Below are positions 1 to 6,747 of a DNA stretch of 8,507 nt, piece by piece. This stretch comes from Clostridium sp. SCN 57-10. Its GTDB lineage: Bacteria > Bacillota > Clostridia > Oscillospirales > Butyricicoccaceae. Numbering within the stretch: position 1 is the stretch's first letter; every line of letters starts with the position of its first letter. The notes under the pieces are model-generated. The model saw only the letters and a list, made by a program, of their open reading frames with translations, ran no database searches and was not told where the DNA came from. Both the position numbers and the translations under genes were made by a program. The stretch covers positions 1-8,507 of the forward strand of contig MEFT01000088.1 in NCBI GenBank assembly GCA_001725215.1, in the 5' to 3' direction.

Positions 1-689
1 GGCTGCTCAAGCCGGCGCGTGTTTCGTCAAGCGGCTACCGCATTTACGGCGCGCATGAGGTGGATTTGCTGCAGCAGATCTTATTCTACCGCGCGCTCGG
101 CTTCGACCTTGACGCGATTGCCGCCGCGCTGCGCGCCAAAGACTTTGACCGCCTTTCCGTTCTGCGCGGGCATCTCGCGGCGCTGCGCACGCAGCGAGAG
201 CAGCTTGACGCGCTGATCGAAACGGTCTCCCGAACCATCACACACGCAGAAGGAGGAACGACTATGCCTGACAAGGAAAAATTTGAAGGCTTAAAACGCA
301 ACTTGATCGAAACGAACGAGAAAACCTACGGCGCCGAAGCGCGCCAAAAGTATGGCAACGATACCGTCGAGCAGTCGAACGCAAAGCTAATGGGGCTCAA
401 CGAGACACAATTCCACGAAATGGAGGCACTTGCGGCGCGTATGCAGCAGTCGCTTGAGCGCGCCGTGCGAGACGGTCTCTCGCCCGACGGCGAGGAAGGG
501 CTTGAAATCGCGGGCACGCATCGTGCATGGCTCGGCTACACCTGGAACTTCTATTCACCTGAAGCTCACGCAGGCGTGGCACAGCTCTACGTTGACGACG
601 CGCGCTTCACCGCCCATTATGACGTGAACGTTCCGGGGTGCGCGCAGTTTCTGAGCGACGCCGTGGCGGCATATGTCAAAACCCTGTAA
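1..689 (+). CDS. MerR-family transcriptional regulator with C-terminal TipAS ligand-binding domain (5' end outside window)
   Basis: The reading frame is already open at position 3 and ends with TAA at 687-689, giving 228 visible residues. The first residues match the second half of a MerR winged helix-turn-helix (KPARVSS then GYRIYG, followed by a hydrophobic helix with LGFDLDAI), so roughly 30 N-terminal residues lie outside the window. Residues about 45-85 form the charged dimerisation helix usual in MerR proteins. From residue 88 on, the protein is a TipAS antibiotic-recognition domain of 141 residues, with HRAWLGYTW, FYSPEAHAGVAQLY and RFTAHYDVN being typical of the family. Such proteins bind a drug-like ligand and activate a promoter, often their own. 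The effector cannot be read from sequence. By memory of Streptomyces TipA, the cysteine that captures thiopeptides follows an FYD motif. Here that position reads FYSPE, so covalent capture is unlikely. A strong internal start exists at 264. Confidence 0.88.
   Translation, partial: LLKPARVSSSGYRIYGAHEVDLLQQILFYRALGFDLDAIAAALRAKDFDRLSVLRGHLAALRTQREQLDALIETVSRTITHAEGGTTMPDKEKFEGLKRNLIETNEKTYGAEARQKYGNDTVEQSNAKLMGLNETQFHEMEALAARMQQSLERAVRDGLSPDGEEGLEIAGTHRAWLGYTWNFYSPEAHAGVAQLYVDDARFTAHYDVNVPGCAQFLSDAVAAYVKTL
250..266 (+). promoter_or_regulatory. Internal ribosome binding site and ATG for a stand-alone TipAS-like product
   Basis: AAGGAGG at 250-256 lies 7 bases before an in-frame ATG at 264-266, at the junction between the MerR dimerisation helix and the TipAS domain. 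Initiation here would yield a 141-residue ligand-binding protein lacking the DNA-binding part. In Streptomyces lividans tipA, one gene is known to give both a long form and an abundant short form of about 144 residues in this way. The spacing and match are ideal, but use of the site is an inference. Confidence 0.7.
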
Positions 690-707
690 TCAAAACAGCG
701 ATTATCG

Positions 708-745
708 AAAGACTGTCTTCGCGTTTGCGAAGACAGTCTTTTATC
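708..745 (+). terminator. Rho-independent terminator after the MerR/TipAS gene
   Basis: A perfect 15-bp inverted repeat (arms 708-722 and 727-741, loop GTTT) starts 18 bases after the stop codon at 689. Downstream on the plus strand it runs into CTTTTATCTTT, a U-rich but not uninterrupted tract. On the minus strand no clear U-run follows the stem, so it serves the plus-strand gene best. It may only partly stop the sdaAA transcript arriving from the other side. Confidence 0.82.
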
Positions 746-809
746 TTTCCCATGCCCACAACGGTTCATCCATTTGCATTTTGGCACCGTGCAAGCGGTC
801 ATTTGATTT

Positions 810-1679
810 CTAGAACAGTCGGTTTTTTGCGCGGATGGCGGTCGGCGTAATGGCAAGCCCACCCTCGGCCGTCTCGCGGATGCAAGCGGGCATATTGCAG
901 CCGATCTGATACATTGCATCGATCACCTCGTCGGGCGGGATAAAGCTTTCCACACCGGCAAGCGCCATATCGGCCGCCGCAATGGCCATCACGGCATAAA
1001 TGCCGTTGCGCTTGACGCATGGAACCTCCACCAGTCCCGCGACGGGGTCGCACGCAAGGCCGAGGCTGTTTTTTAGCGCAAGTGCGGCCGCGTGCGTACA
1101 TTGACGCGCGGTTCCGCCCATCACCTCACACAGCGCGGCGGCGGCCATCGCGCAGCCGCTTCCCATCTCAGCTTGGCAGCCGCCCTGCGCGCCTGAAATG
1201 GTCGCGCGCTTTGCGATGACGGCGCCAATGCCCGAAGCTGTGATGAGCGCGTTGATCGCGTCACGGTCGGAAAAGCCGTATTCCTCCTGTGCCGCGATGA
1301 GCACACCCGGCAGAACACCCGCCGAGCCCGCCGTCGGTGCGGCAACGATAACACCCATCGCCGCGTTATACTCGCTCGTGGCAAGGGCATAGGACATTGC
1401 GCGCGCACACAGCGAGCCGAGCAGGTTTTTATGGTTGCGGTAGTGGTTGTAATAACGTGCTGCGTCGCCGCCCGTCAGTCCGCTGACCGAGCGCAGCTCT
1501 GCGGAAATACCGTTTGTCGCCGCTTCCCGCATCACGTCATACACGCGCTCTACCCGCTCGCGAATCGCCTCGGCCGAAAGCCCGCTGTCCTCCTGCTCTT
1601 CGTGCAGCACAACCTGCCAGATGGTCTGGTTGTTTTTTGCAGCCTCGTCCAAAATATAGTCAATGCTCGGAATAATCAT
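810..1679 (-). CDS. sdaAA: L-serine dehydratase, iron-sulfur dependent, alpha subunit
   Basis: This 289-residue cytoplasmic enzyme subunit deaminates L-serine to pyruvate and ammonia together with the beta subunit encoded just upstream. Family marks include SVSGLTGGDA (65-73), AAPTAGSAGVLPG (113-125) and GAQGGCQAEMGSGC (163-176). Cys168, Cys210 (in CDPVAG) and Cys221 are spaced 42 and 11 residues apart, the same spacing as the [4Fe-4S] ligands of characterised serine dehydratases. The length is normal for the separate alpha chain. The ATG at 1677-1679 is preceded by AGGAGG with 7 bases of spacing, and that site lies just at the intended end of sdaAB, so the two are probably translationally coupled. 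It is last in a gdhA-sdaAB-sdaAA operon. The enzyme cluster is oxygen-sensitive, which fits an anaerobe. No defects are seen in this chain. Confidence 0.95.
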   Translation of the reverse strand: MIIPSIDYILDEAAKNNQTIWQVVLHEEQEDSGLSAEAIRERVERVYDVMREAATNGISAELRSVSGLTGGDAARYYNHYRNHKNLLGSLCARAMSYALATSEYNAAMGVIVAAPTAGSAGVLPGVLIAAQEEYGFSDRDAINALITASGIGAVIAKRATISGAQGGCQAEMGSGCAMAAAALCEVMGGTARQCTHAAALALKNSLGLACDPVAGLVEVPCVKRNGIYAVMAIAAADMALAGVESFIPPDEVIDAMYQIGCNMPACIRETAEGGLAITPTAIRAKNRLF

Positions 1680-2346
1680 GGGATTTCCTCCTAAAACCGC
1701 GGAATGGAGACGACGTTTGCAATGTTGGGCAGGGCGCGCATGATGTCGACCGTCGACCCGTCGACCAGGTCTCTATAATGGTAATCACGTCAACGTCACG
1801 CTTCGTGCGCGACAGGCGCAGATTGCCGATGTTATATCCGTTGCCGCTCAGCGTCTGCGCAATCGACGCAAGCACGCCGGACGCGTCTTTATGAAATACC
1901 ACCAGCGTGTCATAATTACATGCCGCCTCGATTTCAAAGCCGTTCAGCTCGACGATGCGAATCGCGCCGCCGCCGATGGAAATGCCGCGCAGCGTGATGC
2001 GGTTGCTTTTAGACCGCGCCTCGATGCGAACCGTGTTAGGATGATAGCGGGGATCTTCAGCGGTTTCAATGGTGTACTCAAGCCCGCGAAATTGTGCGAG
2101 GTGCAGGCTTTCACGCACCTTAACGTTGTCGGTGTTAAATCCCAGCAGCCCGCCGATGATAGCCTTGTCGGTGCCGTGTCCGCGGTAAGTGTCGGCAAAC
2201 GAGCCGTAAAACGTAATTTTAGCCCATTTGACGTCTTCGCCAAGGATAATGCGGCACGCAAGGCCGATGCGTACGGCACCCGCCGTGTGCGAGGAGGACG
2301 GCCCCACCGTGATGGGGCCGAGGATATCGAACATGTTGATGCTCAT
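1660..2346 (-). CDS. sdaAB: L-serine dehydratase, iron-sulfur dependent, beta subunit, frameshifted in the ACT domain
   Basis: Residues 1-140 match the serine dehydratase beta domain (FDILGPITVGPSSSHTAGAV at 6-24, then DTYRGHGTDKAI at 52-63). From about residue 147 an ACT regulatory domain follows (LVVFHKDASGVLASIAQTL). After VITIIE, residue 192, the open frame turns into unrelated sequence (TWSTGRRSTSC) and stops at 1660, overlapping sdaAA by 20 bases. The frame reading DLVDGSTVDIM and then RALPNIANVVSIPRF, ending at TAG 1691-1693, is clearly the true end. The break is at 1768-1773. Restoring one base, or four (a lost AGAC copy), gives about 219 residues, the normal length. The product as written would lack the last part of the ACT domain, but the catalytic domain is complete. 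I chose ATG 2344-2346, with GGGTGG 5 bases upstream. It starts 12 bases after gdhA. A sequencing or assembly error is possible. Confidence 0.9.
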   Translation of the reverse strand: MSINMFDILGPITVGPSSSHTAGAVRIGLACRIILGEDVKWAKITFYGSFADTYRGHGTDKAIIGGLLGFNTDNVKVRESLHLAQFRGLEYTIETAEDPRYHPNTVRIEARSKSNRITLRGISIGGGAIRIVELNGFEIEAACNYDTLVVFHKDASGVLASIAQTLSGNGYNIGNLRLSRTKRDVDVITIIETWSTGRRSTSCAPCPTLQTSSPFRGFRRKSHDYSEH

Positions 2347-2358
2347 GCGCGCCACCCA

Positions 2359-3615
2359 TTAAGGGAAGATGCCGCGTATGCGCTTCGCCGTGCATACGCG
2401 CTCAAGCGCGATGAGATAGGCACTAAGACGCATGGAAATATCGCGCTTGCGCGACTCCTCCCACACCTCGTCAAAAGCCTTAAGCTGAATGCTTTTGAGC
2501 ATGCGGTTTACCTCAAACTCGTCCCACATCAAGCTCTGGACGTTCTGAACACGCTCAAAATAGGACACGATCAGGCCACCGAGCGTCGCCACCAGGTCTG
2601 GTATAACCAGCGTGCCCTTTGATGCAAGAATGGCGTCCGCTTCGTCGGTAATCTGGGCGTTTCCGCCTTCGATGACAATTTTTGCGTTAATCAAGTCAAC
2701 GTTGTCCGCGCGGATCATGTCCGACACAGCGCACGAAATAAACACGGTGCACTCGAGCCCCATGATCTCTTCATTGGTCGCCTGCTCCACACCGACCGCT
2801 CGGTATTCGCAAAGCTCGCGTCCGCCCGCGCAAAACTCAAGCAGATCGTGTATGTTGATGCCCTTTTCGCTTTTGACCGCGCCGGAAGAATCGCCGATGG
2901 CGAGAATACGCACGCCGTCTTCAAACAAAAGCCGCGCGGCGGTTTTGCCTACCTTGCCGAAGCCGAGGATGACGGCCGTGCTCTTCTCGCTCTGGATTTT
3001 CATGCGTTTGAACGTCTCCTGCAGTACGTAACTGACGCCGCGTCCTACCGCGCCGCGCCGCCCGCGCGACCCGCCGAGCTCATGCGGCTTGCCTGTAACG
3101 ATGCCCGGCACGGCGCAGCCGCGCATCATGCTGTAGGTATCCATAATCCAGCCCATGATCTCTTCGTCGGTGTTGACGTCGGGCGCGGGGACGTCTACAT
3201 CAGGCCCGATGATGGGCAGAATCATCGCCGTGTAACGGCGCGTGAGGCGCTTCAGCTCATTTTTGGACAGCGAAGCGGGGTCGACGGTCACGCCGCCCTT
3301 CGCACCGCCAAACGGCAGGTTGGCAAGCGCGCATTTCAGCGTCATCAGTCCCGCAAGCGCCTTCATTTCATCATGGCTGACGCTCTGGTGAAAACGCACA
3401 CCGCCCTTATAGGGGCCAAGTAGGCTCGAGTGCTGCACGCGGTAGCCCTCGAATATGGTAACGGTTCCGTCGTCCATCTCAACGGGAATGGACACGATCA
3501 TTTCGCGCTCCGGATATTTAGCGAATTCATAGGCAGTACGCGAGTAGCCGAGCAGCTCTGCCGCTTTGTCGATGGTCTGCGTAAAGCTTTGATACGGATT
3601 TCTGTTCTCGCTCAT
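2359..3615 (-). CDS. gdhA: Glutamate dehydrogenase (Glu/Leu/Phe/Val dehydrogenase family)
   Basis: This 418-residue protein has the length of hexameric glutamate dehydrogenases, which interconvert glutamate with 2-oxoglutarate and ammonia using NAD(P). The N-terminal substrate domain keeps Lys70 (GPYKGGVRFH), Lys94 (TLKCALANLPFGG), the catalytic Lys106 (GGAKGG) and Asp146 (PAPDVNT). Their spacings of 24, 12 and 40 residues equal those of the Clostridium symbiosum enzyme. The Rossmann fold starts with GFGKVG (218-223). The C-terminal half departs from consensus at usually fixed places: EGGNAQIT where EGANGPTT is usual, LVATLGG where LANAGG is usual, and FERVQN for FEWVQN. Coenzyme use therefore cannot be assigned, and a related amino-acid dehydrogenase is possible. 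ATG 3613-3615 has AAAGGGTG upstream. It leads the operon with sdaAB and sdaAA and has its own promoter at 3715-3743. Confidence 0.9.
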   Translation of the reverse strand: MSENRNPYQSFTQTIDKAAELLGYSRTAYEFAKYPEREMIVSIPVEMDDGTVTIFEGYRVQHSSLLGPYKGGVRFHQSVSHDEMKALAGLMTLKCALANLPFGGAKGGVTVDPASLSKNELKRLTRRYTAMILPIIGPDVDVPAPDVNTDEEIMGWIMDTYSMMRGCAVPGIVTGKPHELGGSRGRRGAVGRGVSYVLQETFKRMKIQSEKSTAVILGFGKVGKTAARLLFEDGVRILAIGDSSGAVKSEKGINIHDLLEFCAGGRELCEYRAVGVEQATNEEIMGLECTVFISCAVSDMIRADNVDLINAKIVIEGGNAQITDEADAILASKGTLVIPDLVATLGGLIVSYFERVQNVQSLMWDEFEVNRMLKSIQLKAFDEVWEESRKRDISMRLSAYLIALERVCTAKRIRGIFP

Positions 3616-3714
3616 GTAATCACCCTTTGTTTATATTTGATATATTCGCATAATTTTTTTATGCATTTTACTCAATTTCGCCTTTATCGCATTTCTGCGG
3701 CCAAATTTTCTTTT

Positions 3715-3743
3715 ATTATACCCATTTTTACATTTAGAAGCAA
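3715..3743 (-). promoter_or_regulatory. Predicted sigma-A promoter for gdhA-sdaAB-sdaAA
   Basis: On the minus strand, a perfect TATAAT (-10, positions 3715-3720) lies exactly 17 bases from TTGCTT (-35, positions 3738-3743), in AT-rich DNA. Transcription would begin near 3708, giving a leader of roughly 90 bases before the gdhA ATG. The leader contains a short inverted repeat (GCATAA and TTATGC at 3648-3664). Just upstream of the -35 are two TGTAC elements 21 bases apart that could bind a regulator. Confidence 0.7.
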
Positions 3744-3783
3744 GTACAGCATTTTCGTCATATTGTACAATCAACCGCGCATA

Positions 3784-3825
3784 AAATTATTAAAAACGCC
3801 GTGCGACATAGTCGCACGGCGTTTT
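3784..3825 (-). terminator. Rho-independent terminator of rpoD
   Basis: A perfect 15-bp inverted repeat (arms 3793-3807 and 3811-3825, 3-base loop) begins 4 bases past the rpoD stop codon. On the minus strand its foot continues into TTTTTAATAATTTTAT, a good U-rich tract. It ends the yigZ/dgt-dnaG-rpoD transcript and insulates the gdhA promoter about 50 bases further on. Confidence 0.92.
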
Positions 3826-3829
3826 ATTC

Positions 3830-4969
3830 TTAGTTCAAAAAGTCTTTCAGCTTTTTCGAGCGGCTGGGATGACGTAGCTTGCGCAGCGCTTTTGCCTCAA
3901 TCTGGCGAATGCGCTCACGCGTGACGTTAAACTCCTTGCCGACCTCCTCAAGCGTGCGCGTGCGGCCGTCTTCAATGCCAAAGCGCAGGCGAAGCACCTT
4001 TTCCTCACGCGGGGTCAGCGTGCGCAGCACCTCCACCAGCTGTTCCTTGAGCAGCATGAACGAAGCCACCTCCGCAGGCTCGGGTGCGTCATCATCAGGA
4101 ATGAAGTCGCCCAGATGGCTGTCTTCCTCCTCGCCGATCGGCGTTTCCAGCGAAACGGGCTCCTGCGCAATCTTGATGATATCGCGCACCTTCTGCACGG
4201 GCATGCCCATCTCCTCCGCGATTTCTTCGGGTGAAGGGTCGTGTCCCAGCTCCTGCAGAAGCTGACGCGAAACGCGAATGACCTTATTAATCGTTTCGAC
4301 CATGTGCACCGGAATGCGTATTGTGCGCGCCTGGTCGGCAATGGCGCGCGTGATCGCCTGCCGAATCCACCACGTCGCGTAGGTCGAGAATTTATAGCCC
4401 TTGGTATAGTCAAATTTCTCCACGGCCTTGATCAGACCGAGGTTGCCTTCTTGAATCAGGTCGAGGAACAGCATGCCGCGCCCGACGTAGCGCTTCGCAA
4501 TGCTGACGACGAGGCGCAGGTTGGCCTCCGCAAGACGCTTTTTGGCCTTTTCGTCTCCCTCCAGCATACGCTTGGCAAGCTCGATCTCCTCGTCGGACGA
4601 CAAAAGATCCACCTTGCCGATCTCTTTGAGATACATACGCACAGGATCGTCGATCGCAAGCCCTTCGGCCAGAACGACCGTATCGACCAGCTCTTCTTCG
4701 GGAATTTCCTCAAGCTCGGTAAATTCCGCGTCCGGCTCGAGCAGCACGGTGTCGTCGATGAGAAAATCCTCTTCCTCCTCCACAACGATATCCACGCCGG
4801 CTTTTTCAAGCGCCTCGAAAAACTTATCCTGCAGCTCCGGATCAACCTCGACGTCGCCAATGGCGCGCGTGATCTCCTTCATCGTGATCTTGCCGTTCTT
4901 CTTACCGCTCTCCAAAAGCTCATTGAGCACCTTTTGTGCGGGTGTTATGCTGCTTTCCATCTCGTTCAT
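3830..4969 (-). CDS. rpoD: RNA polymerase primary sigma factor (sigma-70/SigA)
   Basis: This 379-residue housekeeping sigma factor directs RNA polymerase to -10/-35 promoters. Region 1.1 occupies about residues 8-65 and is followed by an acidic linker ([11 protein letters not shown]). Region 1.2 is near 105-138 ([17 protein letters not shown]). Region 2 spans about 146-216, with the core-binding and -10-melting segment [20 protein letters not shown] at 191-210. Region 3 is about 217-300, and the region 4.2 helix-turn-helix lies at 339-366 ([20 protein letters not shown]). All parts are present, and the size matches short Gram-positive SigA rather than the longer proteobacterial RpoD. The ATG at 4967-4969 follows the dnaG stop by 3 bases. 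An AGGGA 6 bases upstream lies within the end of dnaG, implying translational coupling. The gene ends at a strong terminator. Confidence 0.97.
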   Translation of the reverse strand: MNEMESSITPAQKVLNELLESGKKNGKITMKEITRAIGDVEVDPELQDKFFEALEKAGVDIVVEEEEDFLIDDTVLLEPDAEFTELEEIPEEELVDTVVLAEGLAIDDPVRMYLKEIGKVDLLSSDEEIELAKRMLEGDEKAKKRLAEANLRLVVSIAKRYVGRGMLFLDLIQEGNLGLIKAVEKFDYTKGYKFSTYATWWIRQAITRAIADQARTIRIPVHMVETINKVIRVSRQLLQELGHDPSPEEIAEEMGMPVQKVRDIIKIAQEPVSLETPIGEEEDSHLGDFIPDDDAPEPAEVASFMLLKEQLVEVLRTLTPREEKVLRLRFGIEDGRTRTLEEVGKEFNVTRERIRQIEAKALRKLRHPSRSKKLKDFLN

Positions 4970-4972
4970 ATG

Positions 4973-6724
4973 TTATCCCTGTCCCTTCTGCTGCCGCCGG
5001 CGCTCCGCAAGTTCGCGCAGCCGTTCGGCGTCCGTCCCTGTTTTTTTGCGATATTCTTCGCGTATTATGTTTATGTAATCGTCCATCTCACGCTCCGGCT
5101 CGGCCGAGCGCACCGCGCCCGCGATGGCCGCCGAAACCTGGCGGATTTGAGCTTCGTCAAGCGACGTCATGCACGACGCGGGCGACAGCTCGCGCCCGGC
5201 GCGGCGCTGCACGAGCGCGCTCTCATAAATTTTAGCCAAAAATTCGGAAGAAAACTCCTGCGGCGTCAGCCGCTCGGCCGCGCGGTCGAGCAGCTCCGTG
5301 CTGCCGAATATAAGCGCGAGCAGCTTTTCCTCGCACAATGCCGAGCGCAGGTTCTCATACTTCAGCTCGCGCGTTTCGCGCCGCAGCTCGCCCACGGGGT
5401 TTTGCGCGCGGCGGTCGAGCGCGGCCGTTTCTTTTCGCACCTGCGACTTCATCACACGTTTGACCTCGTTGAGCATGGCAGCCTCCGAGATGCCCGCCTC
5501 GCGCGCGACGTTGCGCGCGAAGATCTCGCGCTCGATCTCGCTCGTAAAGCCGGCGATCATCACAGCCGCGTCTTTCAGATACGCGATCCGCTCGTCGTCA
5601 CGCGTCAGGTCATACTTGGCGCGCACGCCCGCAACGCGGTATTCCGTGTCGGTCTGCGGTCGGTCGAGCAGCTTCGCGAACGCGTCCGCTCCGTTTTTAC
5701 GGATAAATTCGTCCGGGTCCTTTGCGCCCTGCAGATGCAGCACGCGAACCTCAAGTCCCGCGCCGTTGAGCAAGTCGATGGCGCGCTGCGCCGCCTTCTG
5801 CCCCGCGCCGTCGGAATCGTAGCAAATGACCGCTTCTTTGACAAACTGACGCATGAGCTTCGCCTGTCCGGGCGTCAGCGCCGTGCCGAGCGAGGCGACG
5901 GCTCCGTCAAAGCCCGCCTGATGCAGCGCGATGACGTCCATATACCCCTCGGCGAGAATCATACGGTCCTGCTTGGTTTTCTTCGCCAGATTGATGGCAA
6001 AGAGGTTTCGGTTTTTCTGAAATACCGGTGTGTCGTTCGAGTTAAGATACTTCGGCTTTTCGTCGCCGAGCACACGCCCGCCAAAGCCTACCACCTGCCC
6101 ACGTACATTGATGATGGGGAACATCACGCGGTTGCGGAAGCGGTCATACAGCGACCCCTTCTGCCCGCGCACGACAAGTCCCGCAAGCTCCAGCTCGTCC
6201 GGACGGTATCCCTTGCTCTGCAGATGGTCGCGCAGCGCGCTCCATCCGTCGGGCGCAAAGCCAAGCCCAAAGTCGGTAATCGTCTTTTTCGTCAGACCTC
6301 GCCGCGCAAAATAATCAAGCCCCTGCGCGCCGCGCGGCGAAAAAAGCTCGGTGTGATAAAAGCGCGCCGCCTCTTTGTTGATGGCAAACATCCGCTCGCG
6401 TGATTTCCGCTGCTGCTCGCTCTCCCCCTCGTTTTCGGGCAGCTGCATGCCGCTCGCCTCTGCGAGCCGGCGCACCGCGTCGATAAACGGCAGGTTTTCG
6501 ATTTTCATCAGAAACTGAATCGCGCCGCCGCCCTCGCCACAGCCGAAGCAATGGAATAGCTGCTTATCGGGCGAAACGGAGAAGGAAGGCGTTTTTTCAT
6601 GGTGAAACGGGCAAAGCCCCGTATACCGGCTTCCCACTTTTTTCAGCGGCAGATACCGCGTAATCAGCTCGACAATGTCGGTACGCGCCAAAAGCTCATC
6701 TAAAAAACTGTCCGGCAGCGCCAT
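4973..6724 (-). CDS. dnaG: DNA primase
   Basis: This 583-residue primase makes the RNA primers that start lagging-strand synthesis at the replication fork. The N-terminal CHC2 zinc finger has Cys38, His41, Cys59 and Cys62 (CPFHHEKTPSFSV, HCFGCG). The RNA polymerase core includes YDRFRNRVMFPI (193-204) and GFGGR (213-217). The TOPRIM metal site shows Glu259 in EGYMD (259-263) and Asp303/Asp305 in YDSDGAGQKA. DPDEF follows at 336-340. The poorly conserved C-terminal part, from about 440, is the helicase-binding domain with a long charged helix at the very end. The start at 6722-6724 has a consensus AGGAGG 7 bases upstream. The gene sits 23 bases after dgt and 3 bases before rpoD, the classical primase-sigma pairing. 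It appears intact. Confidence 0.97.
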   Translation of the reverse strand: MALPDSFLDELLARTDIVELITRYLPLKKVGSRYTGLCPFHHEKTPSFSVSPDKQLFHCFGCGEGGGAIQFLMKIENLPFIDAVRRLAEASGMQLPENEGESEQQRKSRERMFAINKEAARFYHTELFSPRGAQGLDYFARRGLTKKTITDFGLGFAPDGWSALRDHLQSKGYRPDELELAGLVVRGQKGSLYDRFRNRVMFPIINVRGQVVGFGGRVLGDEKPKYLNSNDTPVFQKNRNLFAINLAKKTKQDRMILAEGYMDVIALHQAGFDGAVASLGTALTPGQAKLMRQFVKEAVICYDSDGAGQKAAQRAIDLLNGAGLEVRVLHLQGAKDPDEFIRKNGADAFAKLLDRPQTDTEYRVAGVRAKYDLTRDDERIAYLKDAAVMIAGFTSEIEREIFARNVAREAGISEAAMLNEVKRVMKSQVRKETAALDRRAQNPVGELRRETRELKYENLRSALCEEKLLALIFGSTELLDRAAERLTPQEFSSEFLAKIYESALVQRRAGRELSPASCMTSLDEAQIRQVSAAIAGAVRSAEPEREMDDYINIIREEYRKKTGTDAERLRELAERRRQQKGQG

Positions 6725-6747
6725 GCCTTACCCTCCTTCCGCCGTTG

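Noticed and set aside
1765..1775. Programmed ribosomal frameshifting in sdaAB
   Set aside because: There is no heptameric slippery run at the break, and the serine dehydratase beta family is not known to use recoding. Mutation or sequencing error is simpler.
2353..2355. Upstream GTG start for sdaAB
   Set aside because: It would overlap the candidate ribosome site and has none of its own. ATG 2344-2346, or the one at 2332-2334, better matches the family N-terminus.
1891..2622. Plus-strand open frame opposite sdaAB and gdhA (also 2848-3423)
   Set aside because: Shadow of the real minus-strand genes, spanning two genes with no recognisable family and no credible start signal.
4241..6403. A 720-codon plus-strand open frame antisense to rpoD and dnaG
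   Set aside because: It lies wholly opposite two unmistakable conserved genes. Its arginine-, leucine- and histidine-rich sequence is what GC-rich third positions give on the opposite strand. No domain or ribosome site is recognisable.
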